A stretch of 64,000 nt of DNA from positions 677,001 to 741,000 of the forward strand of contig NW_027192673.1 of NCBI RefSeq assembly GCF_949987515.2, written 5' to 3'. The DNA is from Delphinus delphis. Lineage: Eukaryota; Chordata; Mammalia; Artiodactyla; Delphinidae. Positions 23,695 through 36,329 of this stretch are shown here, piece by piece. The translations under genes and the position numbers were made by a program. How positions within the stretch are numbered: position 1 is the first letter of the stretch; each line of letters opens with the position of its first letter. A model generated the notes under the pieces. It was given only the letters and a program-made list of their open reading frames with translations, did no database searches and was not told the DNA's origin.

Positions 23695-25274
23695 CTGATT
23701 TCAGGAGGTAGACTGGAATTGCATTGAAAGCATAGGAAAAGAGGCAGAACGTCCACAATGATGCACTTGGCCAAAAAGGGCGTATGCGTTTTTTCCTGAA
23801 TATATTCAGGAAAAAACGCATACGCCCTTTTTGGCCAACCAAGCAAGCTTGCAAAGAAAATCTGCAGTACAATGAAGTCTCACTTCCCCCCGGTCAAAAG
23901 GGCCATCTGAAAAAAGTGTAAAATCCAGAAAGGCAGGACAGGCCATGGAGAACTGGGAGCCTTGTTATGCTGATGGGCGGGATGTAAATTGCCAACAGAC
24001 ACTCCGGAGAAGTGTATGGTGTTTCCTGAAACATCTAAAAAACAAAGCAACAGAGCCTAGGGCACTTCCACTTATGGTCCTATAGCTTAGGGAAATTAAA
24101 ATCAAAAAGACACAGCCACCCCAAAGTTTGGGACACATCTGTTTACAAGAACCTCGTTTACCGTACAAGTTCAATATCACAGAAAGTGAAAAATGGATAA
24201 AGAAGTTGAGGTATTTACTTACAAAGCAATATCACTCAGCAATGAAATCTATGTCATCAGGCCCTTAGCAGCACAATGAGTGGATTCAGGTATGATGATT
24301 CTAACTGAAATAAGTCACACAGAAAAAGAAACATCATAAGATATCAGTAATACACGGAATGTAAACTTGGCTACACAGGAACTGAATTCCAAAACAGAAC
24401 AGGGTCTCAAATTTAGAAAACCAACTTATGCTTGCTTAAGGGAAAATGTGAGTTGGGGTGCTGCATAAAACCAGAGATTGAAATGAGCACAGATAAAGTT
24501 CCTTAAGCCAAATATGGAATAGACAAGAGCTACTCCTTGCTCAACGAAAAGGACTCAACACCCCATATTAAACGCCTAAGAATGTACCTGACTAGTAAGT
24601 ATATTAAAACCTATGGATTGCTCTGTCTCCGAAAGAGAATCAAGCATGTGTACAGGGGCATAAACGCAGCAGTGATAGGATTGTAGAGGTTCGGTGAGCT
24701 AATGAAGACCCTTTGAAGTCATATTCCATGGTACCCATTCCACGGGTTTCAACTACCCAGTTTTAAGGTATTCTTCCTTCAGCTAAAACATGCATGTGGA
24801 ACCTAGAGTATGATCAACGATGTGATCGGGAGACGTGTTCAAATATGTCTCAGTTTTCATGCCCTGGTACTCGGGTGCAACATTCCAGACGCTTTACTAA
24901 CACTCTCCCGATTTGGAGAGTCAGCGCCTTTAACCTCCTGTTTGGCCCAGTTTGCAATTTCTGTGGAAGATGAACAGGAATAGCGAGAACCAATGAGAGA
25001 CTAGCTGGAGGTGTCTGGACGGGCAAATTTAACTCTCATTTCCCACCAGGAAAAGGAATTAACCAAAGGCTCAGCATGCCGTGCCGGAACCAGATTAGGG
25101 CCTGAAGCCATCCTGCGGTGTTGCGGCCAGCTCACAAGAAAGCGAGTTGAAGAAAGGAGCTCAGGGGCACTGTAATTCACAAACCTGCAGAGTTATAAAT
25201 GACAGCTATCGTCCAAAAATATACTGAAGTAAGGCTGCCAAGAGGACTTGAAAGCGGGGCAGAATTGCAGGAAA
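23695..25274 (+). repeat. Satellite monomer 16, A-to-B chimera
   Basis: 1,580 bp. Palindrome 23767-23838 is perfect. Within 24161-24225 an A-type half (CCGTAC...AATATCAC) joins a B-type half (TATTTACTTACAAAGC), suggesting a recombination or conversion point. Nearly identical to monomer 18. Confidence 0.93.
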
Positions 25275-26854
25275 CCGATTTCAGGAGGTAGACTGGAATT
25301 GCATTGAAAGCATAGGAAAAGAGACAGAACGTCCACAATGATGCACTTGGCCAAAAAGGGCGTATGCGTTTTTTCCTGAATATATTCAGGAAAAAACGCA
25401 TACGCCCTTTTTGGCCAACCAAGCAAGCTTGCAAAGGAAATCTGCACTACAATGAAGTCTCACTTCCCCCCGGACAAAAGGGCCATCTGAAAAAAGTGTA
25501 AAATCCAGAAAGGCAGGACAGGCCATGGAGAACTGGGAGCCTTGTTATGCTGATGGGCGGGATGTAAATTGCCAACAGACACTCTGGAGAAGTGTATGGT
25601 GTTTCCTGAAACATCTAAGAAACAAAGCAACAGAGCCTAGGGCACTTCCACTTATGGTCCTATAGCTTAGGGAAATTAAAATCAAAAAGACACAGCCACC
25701 CCAAAGTTTGGGACGCCTCTGTTTACAAGAACCTCATTTACCGTACAAGTTCAATATCACAGAAAGTGAAAAATGGATAAAGAACTTGTGGTACTTACGT
25801 ACAATGCAGTATCACTCAGCAATGAAATCTATGTCATCAGGCCCATAGCAGCATAATGAGTGGATTCAGGTACGATGATTCTAACTGAAATAAGTCACAC
25901 AGAAAAAGAAACATCATAAGATATCAGTAATACACGGAATGTAAACTTGGCTACACAGAAACTGAATTCAAAAACAGAACAGGGTCTCAAATTTAGAAAA
26001 CCAACTTATGCTTGCTTAAGGGGAAAGGTGAGTTGGGGTGCTGCATAAAACCAGAGATTGAAATGAGCACAGATAAAGTTCCTTAAGCCAAATATGGAAT
26101 AGACAAGAGCTACTCCTTGCTCAACGAAATGGACTCAACACCCCATATTAAACGCCTAAGAATGTACCTGACTAGTAAGTATCTTAAAACCTATGGATTG
26201 CTATGTCTCCGAAAGAGAATCAAGCGTGTGTACAGGGGCATAAACGCAGCAGTGATAGGTTTGCAGAGGTTCGGTGAGCAAATGAAGACCCTTTGAAATC
26301 ATATTGCATGGTACCCATTACATGGGTCTCAACTCTCCAAGTTTAAGGTATTCTTCCTTCAGCTAAATCATGCATGTGGAACCCAGAGTATGATCAACCG
26401 TGTGAACGGGAGACGTGTTCAAATATGTCTCAGTTTTCGTACCCTGGTACTCGGGTGCAACATTCCAAACGCTTTACTAACACTCTCCCGACTTGGAGAG
26501 TCAGTCCCTTTAACCTCCTGTTTGGCCCAGTTTGCAATTTCTGCGGAAGATAAACAGGAATAGCGAGAACCAATGAGAGACTAGCTGGAGGTGTCTGGAC
26601 GGGCAAATTTAACTCTCATTTCCCACCAGGAAGAGGAATTAACGAAACGCTCAGCATGCCATGCCGGAACCAGATTAGGGCCTGAAGCCAACCTGCAGTG
26701 TTGCGGCCAGGTCACAAGAAAGCGAGTTGAAGAAAGGAGCTCAGGGGCACTGTAATTCACAAACCTGCAGAGTCATAAATGACAGCTATCGTCCAAAAAT
26801 ATACTGAAGTAAGGCTGCCAAGAGGACTTGAAAGCGGGGCAGAATTGCAGGAAA
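25275..26854 (+). repeat. Satellite monomer 17, type A
   Basis: 1,580 bp. Palindrome 25347-25418 is perfect. By eye it differs from monomer 15 by one base (25351 C versus 22191 T). Confidence 0.93.
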
Positions 26855-28434
26855 CTGATTTCAGGAGGTAGACTGGAATTGCATTGAAAGCATAGGAAAA
26901 GAGGCAGAACGTCCACAATGATGCACTTGGCCAAAAAGGGCGTATGCGTTTTTTCCTGAATATATTCAGGAAAAAACGCATACGCCCTTTTTGGCCAACC
27001 AAGCAAGCTTGCAAAGAAAATCTGCAGTACAATGAAGTCTCACTTCCCCCCGGTCAAAAGGGCCATCTGAAAAAAGTGTAAAATCCAGAAAGGCAGGACA
27101 GGCCATGGAGAACTGGGAGCCTTGTTATGCTGATGGGCGGGATGTAAATTGCCAACAGACACTCCGGAGAAGTGTATGGTGTTTCCTGAAACATCTAAAA
27201 AACAAAGCAACAGAGCCTAGGGCACTTCCACTTATGGTCCTATAGCTTAGGGAAATTAAAATCAAAAAGACACAGCCACCCCAAAGTTTGGGACACATCT
27301 GTTTACAAGAACCTCGTTTACCGTACAAGTTCAATATCACAGAAAGTGAAAAATGGATAAAGAAGTTGAGGTATTTACTTACAAAGCAATATCACTCAGC
27401 AATGAAATCTATGTCATCAGGCCCTTAGCAGCACAATGAGTGGATTCAGGTATGATGATTCTAACTGAAATAAGTCACACAGAAAAAGAAACATCATAAG
27501 ATATCAGTAATACACGGAATGTAAACTTGGCTACACAGGAACTGAATTCCAAAACAGAACAGGGTCTCAAATTTAGAAAACCAACTTATGCTTGCTTAAG
27601 GGAAAATGTGAGTTGGGGTGCTGCATAAAACCAGAGATTGAAATGAGCACAGATAAAGTTCCTTAAGCCAAATATGGAATAGACAAGAGCTACTCCTTGC
27701 TCAACGAAAAGGACTCAACACCCCATATTAAACGCCTAAGAATGTACCTGACTAGTAAGTATATTAAAACCTATGGATTGCTCTGTCTCCGAAAGAGAAT
27801 CAAGCATGTGTACAGGGGCATAAACGCAGCAGTGATAGGATTGTAGAGGTTCGGTGAGCTAATGAAGACCCTTTGAAGTCATATTCCATGGTACCCATTC
27901 CACGGGTTTCAACTACCCAGTTTTAAGGTATTCTTCCTTCAGCTAAAACATGCATGTGGAACCTAGAGTATGATCAACGATGTGATCGGGAGACGTGTTC
28001 AAATATGTCTCAGTTTTCATGCCCTGGTACTCGGGTGCAACATTCCAGACGCTTTACTAACACTCTCCCGATTTGGAGAGTCAGCGCCTTTAACCTCCTG
28101 TTTGGCCCAGTTTGCAATTTCTGTGGAAGATGAACAGGAATAGCGAGAACCAATGAGAGACTAGCTGGAGGTGTCTGGACGGGCAAATTTAACTCTCATT
28201 TCCCACCAGGAAAAGGAATTAACCAAAGGCTCAGCATGCCGTGCCGGAACCAGATTAGGGCCTGAAGCCATCCTGCGGTGTTGCGGCCAGCTCACAAGAA
28301 AGCGAGTTGAAGAAAGGAGCTCAGGGACACTGTAATTCACAAACCTGCAGAGTTATAAATGACAGCTATCGTCCAAAAATATACTGAAGTAAGGCTGCCA
28401 AGAGGACTTGAAAGCGGGGCAGAATTGCAGGAAA
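26855..28434 (+). repeat. Satellite monomer 18, A-to-B chimera
   Basis: 1,580 bp. Palindrome 26927-26998 is perfect. Same chimeric block as monomer 16. I see one difference from monomer 16 (28327 A versus 25167 G). Confidence 0.93.
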
Positions 28435-30013
28435 CCGATTTCAGGAGGTAGACTGGAATTGCATTGAAAGCATAGGAAAAGAGACAGAACGTCCACAATG
28501 ATGCACTTGGCCAAAAAGGGCGTATGCGTTTTTTCCTGAATATATTCAGGAAAAAACGCATACGCCCTTTTTGGCCAACCAAGCAAGCTTGCAAAGGAAA
28601 TCTGCACTACAATGAAGTCTCACTTCCCCCCGGACAAAAGGGCCATCTGAAAAAAGTGTAAAATCCAGAAAGGCAGGACAGGCCATGGAGAACTGGGAGC
28701 CTTGTTATGCTGATGGGCGGGATGTAAATTGCCAACAGACACTCTGGAGAAGTGTATGATGTTTCCTGAAACATCTAAGAAACAAAGCAACAGAGCCTAG
28801 GGCACTTCCACTTATGGTCCTATAGCTGAGGGAAATTAAAATCAAAAGACACAGCCACCCCAAAGTTTGGGACGCCTCTGTTTACAAGAACCTCATTTAC
28901 CGTACAAGTTCAATATCACAGAAAGTGAAAAATGGATAAAGAACTTGTGGTACTTACGTACAATGCAGTATCACTCAGCAATGAAATCTATGTCATCAGG
29001 CCCATAGCAGCATAATGAGTGGATTCAGGTACGATGATTCTAACTGAAATAAGTCACACAGAAAAAGAAACATCATAAGATATCACTAATACACGGAATG
29101 TAAACTTGGCTACACAGAAACTGAATTCAAAAACAGAACAGGGTCTCAAATTTAGAAAACCAACTTATGCTTGCTTAAGGGGAAAGGTGAGTTGGGGTGC
29201 TACATAAAACCAGAGATTGAAATGAGCACAGATAAAGTTCCTTAAGCCAAATATGGAATAGACAAGAGCTACTCCTTGCTCAACGAAATGGACTCAACAC
29301 TCCATATTAAACGCCTAAGAATGTACCTGACTAGTAAGTATCTTAAAACCTATGCATTGCTATGTCTCCGAAAGAGAATCAAGCGTGTGTACAGGGGCAT
29401 AAACGCAGCAGTGATAGGTTTGCAGAGGTTCGGTGAGCAAATGAAGACCCTTTGAAATCATATTGCATGGTACCCATTACATGGGTCTCAACTCTCCAAG
29501 TTTAAGGTATTCTTCCTTCAGCTAAATCATGCATGTGGAACCCAGAGTATGATCAACCGTGTGAACGGGAGACGTGTTCAAATATGTCTCAGTTTTCGTA
29601 CCCTGGTACTCGGGTGCAACATTCCAAACGCTTTACTAACACTCTCCCGACTTGGAGAGTCAGTCCCTTTAACCTCCTGTTTGGCCCAGTTTGCAATTTC
29701 TGCGGAAGATAAACAGGAATAGCGAGAACCAATGAGAGACTAGCTGGAGGTGTCTGGACGGGCAAATTTAACTCTCATTTCCCACCAGGAAGAGGAATTA
29801 ACCAAAGGCTCAGCGTGCCATGCCGGAACCAGATTAGGGCCTGAAGCCATCCTGCAGTGTTGCGGCCACGTCACAAGAAAGCGAGTTGAAGAAAGGAGCT
29901 CAGGGGCACTGTAATTCACAAACCTGCAGAGTCATAAATGACAGCTATCGTCCAAAAATATACTGAAGTAAGGCTGCCAAGAGGACTTGAAAGCGGGGCA
30001 GAATTGCAGGAAA
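28435..30013 (+). repeat. Satellite monomer 19, type A
   Basis: 1,579 bp, one base lost in ATCAAAAGACAC near 28845. Palindrome 28507-28578 is perfect. Follows monomers 15 and 17 but with several private changes (GTATGATG, AGCTGAGG, CTACATAAAA, TATGCATTGC), so this third dimer copy has diverged or is older. Confidence 0.93.
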
Positions 30014-31593
30014 CCGATTTCAGGAGGTAGACTGGAATTGCATTGAAAGCATAGGAAAAGAGGCAGAACGTCCACAATGATGCACTTGGCCAAAAAGGGC
30101 GTATGCGTTTTTTCCTGAATATATTCAGGAAAAAACGCATACGCCCTTTTTGGACAACCAAGCAAGCTTGCAAAGGAAATCTGCACTACAATGAAGTCTC
30201 ACTTCCCCCCGGTCAAAAGGGCCATCTGAAAAAAGTGTAAAATCCAGAAAGGCAGGACAGGCCATGGAGAACTGGGAGCCTTGTTATGCTGATGGGCGGG
30301 ATGTAAATTGCAAACAGACACTCCGGAGAAGTGTATGGTGTTTCCTGAAACATCTAAAAAACAAAGCAACAGAGCCTAGGGCACTTCTACTTATGGTCCT
30401 ATAGCTTAGTGAAATTAAAATCAAAAAGACACAGCCACCCCAAAGTTTGGAACGGCTCTGTTTACAAGAACCTCGTTTACAGTACAAGTTCAACATCGCA
30501 GAAAGTGAAAAATGGATAAAGAAGTTGTGGTATTTACTTACAAAGCAATATCACTCAGCAATGAAATCTATGTCATCAGGCCCTTAGCAGCACAATGAGT
30601 GGATTCAGGTATGATGATTCTAACTGAAATAAGTCACACAGAAAAAGAAACATCATAAGATATCACTAATACACGGAATGTAAACTTGGCTACACAGGAA
30701 CTGAATTCCAAAACAAAACAGCGTCTCAAATTTAGAAAACCAACTTATGCTTCCTTAAGGGGAAAGGTGAATTGGGGTGCTGCATAAAACCAGAGATTGA
30801 AATGAGCACAGATAAAGTTCCTTAAGCCAAATATGGAATAGACAAGAGCTACTCCTTGCTCAACGAAAAGGACTCAACACCCCATATTAAATGCCTAAGA
30901 ATGTACCTGACTAGTAAGTATCTTAAAACCTATGGATTGCTATGTCTCCGAAAGAGAATCAAGCATGTGTACAGGGGCATAAACGCAGCAGTGATAGGAT
31001 TGGAGACGTTCGGTGAGCAAATGAAGACCCTTTGAAGTCATGTTGCATGGTACCCATTCCACGGGTTTCAACTACCGAGGTTTAAGGTATTCTTCCTTCA
31101 GCTAAAACATGCATGTGGAACCTAGAGTATGATCAACCATGTGATCGGGAGACGTGTTCAAATACGTCTCAGTTTTCGTACCCTGGTACTCGGGTGCAAC
31201 ATTCCAAACGCTTTACTAACAATCTCCTGACTTGGAGAGTCAGTCCCTTTAACCTCCTGTTTGGCCCAGTTTGCAATTTCTGCGGAAGATGGACAGGAAT
31301 AGCGGGAACCAATGAGAGACTAGCTGGAGGTGTCTGGACGGGCAAATTTAACTCTCATTTCCCACCAGAAAGAGGAATTAACCAAAGGCTCAGCATGTCG
31401 TGCCGGAACCAGATTAGGGCCTGAAGCCATCCTGCGGTGCTACGGCCAGCTCACAAGAAAGCGAGTTGAAGAAAGGAGCTCAGGGGCACTGTAATTCACA
31501 AACATGCAGAGTTTTAAATGACAGCTATCGTCCAAAAATATACTGAAGTAAGGCTGCCAAGAGGACTTGAAAGTGGGGCAGAATTGCAGGAAA
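30014..31593 (+). repeat. Satellite monomer 20, type B
   Basis: 1,580 bp. Palindrome 30086-30157 is broken at the right end (TTTTTGGACAA). Near 31,290 the usual TGA in the L1 frame reads TGG, so the L1-sense frame is open at 31113-31424; this is chance reopening of a remnant. Confidence 0.93.
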
Positions 31594-33172
31594 CCGATTT
31601 CAGGAGGTAGACTGGAATTGCATTGAAAGCATAGGAAAAGAGACAGAACGTCCACAATGATGCACTTGGCCAAAAAGGGCGTATGCGTTTTTTCATGAAT
31701 ATATTCAGGAAAAAACGCATACGCCCTTTTTGGCCAACCAAGCAAGCTTGCAAAGGAAATCTGCACTACAATGAAGTCTCACTTCCCCCCGGTCAAAAGG
31801 GCCATCTGAAAAAAGTGTAAAATCCAGAAAGGCAGGACAGGCCATGGAGAACTGTGAGCCTTGTTATGCTGATGGGCGGGATGTAAATTGCCAACAGACA
31901 CTCGGGAGAAGTGTATGGTGTTTCCTGAAACATCTAAAAAACAAAGCAACAGAGCCAATGGCACTTCCACTTATGGTCCTATAGCTTAGGGAAATTAAAA
32001 TCAAAAAGACACAGCCACCCCAAAGTTTGGGACGCCTCTGTTTACAAGAACCTCGTTTACCGTACAAGTTCAATATCACAGAAAGTGAAAAATGGATAAA
32101 GAACTTGTGGTACTTACGTACAATGCAGTATCACTCAGCAATGAAATCTATGTCATCAGGCCCGTAGCAGCATAATGAGTGGATTCAGGTACGATGATTC
32201 TAACTGAAATAAGTCACACAGAAAAAGAAACATCATAAGATATCAGTAATACACGGAATGTAAACTTGGCTACACAGGAACTGAATTCCAAAACAGAACT
32301 GGGTCTCAAATTTAGAAAACCAACTTACGCTTGCTTAAGGGGAAAGGTGAGTTGGGGTGCTGCATAAAAACAGAGATTGAAATGAGCACAGATAAAGTTC
32401 CTTAAGCCAAATATGGAATAGACAAGAGCTACTCCTTGCTCAACGAAATGGACTCAACACCCCATATTAAACGCCTAAGAATGTACCTGACTAGTAAGTA
32501 TCTTAAAACCTATGGATTGCTATGTCTCCGAAAGAGAATCAAGCATGTGTACAGGGGCATAAACGCAGCAGTGATAGGATTGGAGAGGTTCGGTGAGCAA
32601 ATGAAGACCCTTTGAAGTCATATTGCATGGTACCCATTACATGGGTCTCAACTCTCCAGGTTTAAGGTATTCTTCCTTCAGCTAAATCATGCATGTGGAA
32701 CCCAAGTATGATCAACCATGTGATCGGGAGACGTGTTCAAATATGTCTCAGTTTTCGTACCCTGGTACTCGGGTGCAACATTCCAGACGCTTTACTAACA
32801 CTCTCCTCACTTGGAGAGTCAGTCCCTTTAACCTCCTGTTTGGCCCAGTTTGCAATTTCTGCGGAAGATGAACAGGAATAGCGAGAACCAATGAGAGACT
32901 AGCTGGAGGTGTCTGGACGGGCAAATTTAACTCTCATTTCCCACCAGGAAGAGGAATTAACCAAAGGCTCAGCGTGCCATGCCGGAACCAGATTAGGGCC
33001 TGAAGCCATCCTGCGGTGTTGCGGCCAGGTCACAAGAAAGCGAGTTGAAGAAAGGAGCTCAGGGGCACTGTAATTCACAAACCTGCAGAGTTATAAATGG
33101 CAGCTATCGTCCAAAAATATACTGAAGTAAGGCTGCCAAGAGGACTTGAAAGTGGGGCAGAATTGCAGGAAA
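31594..33172 (+). repeat. Satellite monomer 21, type A
   Basis: 1,579 bp. Palindrome 31666-31737 has one left-arm change (TTTCATGAAT). One base is lost in AACCCAAGTATG near 32703. Confidence 0.93.
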
Positions 33173-34750
33173 CCGATTTCAGGAGGTAGACTGGAATTGC
33201 ACTGAAAGCATAGGAAAAGAGGCAGAACGTCCACAATGATGCACTTGGCCAAAAAGGGTGTATGCGTTTTTTCCTGAATATATTCAGGAAAAAACGCATA
33301 CGCCCTTTTTGGCCAACCAAGCAAGCTTGCAAAGGAAATCTGCACTACAATGAAGTCTCACTTCCCCCCGGACAAAAGGGCCATCTGAAAAAAGTGTAAA
33401 ATCTAGAAAGGCAGGACAGGCCATGCAGAACTGGGAGCCTTGTTATGATGATGGGCGGTATGTAAATTGCCAACAGACACTCGGGAGAAGTGTATGGTGT
33501 TTCCTGAAACATCTAAAAAACAAAGCAACAGAGCCTAGGGCACTTCCAATTATGGTCCTATAGCTTAGGGAAATTAAAATCAAAAAGACACAGCCACCCC
33601 AAAGTTTGGGACGCCTCTGCCTACAAAAACCTCGTTTACCGTACAAGTTCAACATTGCAGAAAGTAAAAAGTGGATAGAGATCTTGTGGTACTTACGTAC
33701 AATGCAGTATCACTCAGCAATGAAATCTATGTCATCAGGCCCGTAGCAGCATAATGAGTGGATTCAGGTACGATGATTCTAACTGAAATAAGTCACACAG
33801 AAAAAGAAACATCATAAGATATCACTAATACACGGAATGTAAACTTGGCTACACAGGAACTGAATTCCAAAACAGAACACGGTCCCAAATTTAGAAAACC
33901 AACTTATGCTTGCTTAAGGGGAAAGGTGAGTTGGGGTGCCGCATAAAACCAGAGATTGAAATGAGCACAGATAAAGTTCCATAAGCCAAATATGGAATAG
34001 ACAAGAGCTACTCCTTGCTCAACGAAATGGACTCAACACCCCATATTAAACGTCTAAGAATCTAACTGACTAGTAATTATGTTAAAACCTATGGATTGCT
34101 ATGTCTCCGAAGAGAATCAAGCGTGTGTACAGGGGCATAAACGCAGCAGTGATGGGATTGGAGAGGTTCGGTGAGCAAATGAAGACCCTTTGAAATCGTA
34201 TTGCATGGTACCCATTACACGGGTCTCAACTCTCCAGGTTTAAGGTATTCTTTCTTCAGCTAAAACATGCATGTGGAACCCAGAGTATGATCAACCGTGT
34301 GAACGGGAGACATGTTCAAATATGTCTCAGTTTTCTTCCCCTGGTACTCAGGTGCAACATTCCAGACGCTTTACTAACACTCTCCTCACTCGAGAGTCAG
34401 CGCCTTTAACCTCCTGTTTGGTCCAGTTTGCAATTTCTGCGGAAGATGAACAGGAATAGAGAGAACCAATGAGAGACTAGCTGGTGGTGTCTGGACGGGC
34501 AAATTTAACTCTCATTTCCAACCAGGAAGAGGAAATAACCAAAGGCTCAGCATGCCGTGTCGGAACCAGATTAGGGCCTGAAGCCATCCTGCGGTGTTCC
34601 AGCCAGCTCAAAAGAAAGCGAGTTGAAGAAAGGAGCTCAGGGGCACTGTAATTCACAAACCTGCAGTGTTATAAATGACAGCTATCGTCCAAAAATATCC
34701 TGAAGTAAGGCTGCCAAGAGGACTTGAAAGCAGGGCAGAATTGCAGGAAA
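33173..34750 (+). repeat. Satellite monomer 22, mostly type A
   Basis: 1,578 bp. Palindrome 33245-33316 has one left-arm change (GGGTGTATG). The ORF2 tail combines A-type CCGTACAAG with B-type AACATTGCAG. Many private changes (CTGCCTACAAAAACC, GTAATTATG), among the more diverged units. Confidence 0.92.
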
Positions 34751-36329
34751 CCGATTTCAGGAGGTAGACTGGAATTGCATTGAAAGCATAGGAAAAGAGG
34801 AAGAACGTCCACAATGATGCACTTGGCCAAAAAGGGCGTATGCGTTTTTTCCTGAATATATTCAGGAAAAAACGCATACGCCCTTTTTGGTCAACCAAGC
34901 AAGCTTGCAAAGGAAATCTGCACTACAATGAAGTCTCACTTCCCACTGGTCAAAAGGGCCATCTGAAAAAAGTGTAAAATCCAGAAAGGCAGGACAGGCC
35001 ATGGAGAACTGGGAGCCTTGTTAAGCTGATTGGCGGGATGTAAATTGCCAACAGACACTCTGGAGAAGTGTATGGTGTTTCCTGAAACATCTAAAAAACA
35101 AAGCAACAGAGCCTAGGGCACTTCCACTTATGGTCCTATAGCTTAGGGAAATTAAAATCAAAAAGACACAGCCACCCCAAAGTTTGGGACGCCTCTGCTT
35201 ACAAGAACCTCGTTTACCGTACAAGTTCAATATCATAGAAAGTGAAAAATGGATAAAGAACTTGTGGTACTTACGTACAATGCAGTATCACTCAGCAATG
35301 AAATCTATGTCATCAGGCCCTTAGCAGCACAATGAGTGGATTCAGGTACGATGATTCTAACTGAAATAAGTCACACAGAAAAAGAAACATCATAAGATAT
35401 CAGTAATACACGGAATGTAAACTTGGCTACACAGCAACTGAATTACACAACAGAACAAGGTCTCAAATTTAGAAAACCAACTTATGCTTGCTTAAGGGGA
35501 AAGGTGAGTTGGGGTGCTGCATAAAACCAGAGATTGAAATGAGCACAGATAAAGTTCCTTAAGCCAAATATGGAATAGACAAGAGCTACTCCTTGCTCAA
35601 TGAAATGGACTCAACACCGCATATTAAACGCCTAAGAATGTACCTGACTAGTAAATATCTTAAAACCTATGGATTGCTATGTCTCCAAAAGAGAATCAAG
35701 CGTGTGTACAGGGCCATAAACGAAGCAGTGATGGGATTGGAGAGGTTCGGTGAGCAAATGAAGACCCTTTGAAATCATATTGCATGGTACCCATTCCACG
35801 CGTTTCAACTACCCAGGTTTAAAGTATTCTTCCTTCAGCTAAAACATGCATGTGGAACCTACAGTATGATCAACCATGTGATCAGGAGACGTGTTCAAAT
35901 ATGTCTCAGTTTTCCTCCCCTGGTACTCGGGTGCAACATTCCAGACGCTTTACTAACACTCTCCCGACTTGGAGAGTCAGCGCCTTTAACCTCCTGTTTG
36001 GCCCAGTTTGCAATTTCTGCGGAAGATGAACAGGAATAGGGAGAACCAATGAGAGACTAGCTGGAGGTGTCTGGACGAGCAAATTTAACTCTCATTTCCA
36101 ACCAGGAAGAGGAATTAACCAAAGGCTCAGCGTGCCATGCCGGAACCAGATTAGGGCCTAAGCCATCCTGCGGTGTTACGGCCAGGTCACAAGAAAGCGA
36201 GTTGAAGAAAGGAGCTCAGGGGCACTGTAATTCACAAACCTGCAGAGTTATAAATGACAGCTATCGTCCAAAAATATACTGAAGTAAGGCTGCCAAGAGG
36301 ACTTGAAAGCGGGGCAGAATTGCAGGAAA
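34751..36329 (+). repeat. Satellite monomer 23, A-to-B mosaic
   Basis: 1,579 bp. Palindrome 34823-34894 is broken at the right end (TTTTTGGTCAA), as in monomer 30. A-type TACTTACGTAC is followed by B-type CCCTTAGCAGCACA. Confidence 0.92.

Larger units (their letters stand above)
21825..28144 (+). repeat. Dimeric higher-order repeat, 3,160 bp, two full copies (21825-24984, 24985-28144)
   Basis: Aligning at an offset of 3,160 gives near identity; I see only differences such as 22034/25194 and 22191/25351. Left of 21825 ordinary monomer divergence resumes (21824 T versus 24984 C). A third partial copy runs from 28145 to about 29802 with more changes. Neighbouring monomers elsewhere differ at many sites, so this block is a recent local amplification, or an assembly duplication. 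Confidence 0.88.

Noticed and set aside
31113..31424. A 103-codon + strand open frame that might be called a gene
   Set aside because: It is the L1 ORF2-derived frame reopened in monomer 20 by a TGA-to-TGG change. Equivalent positions in other monomers have stops, and it starts and ends arbitrarily inside ORF2.
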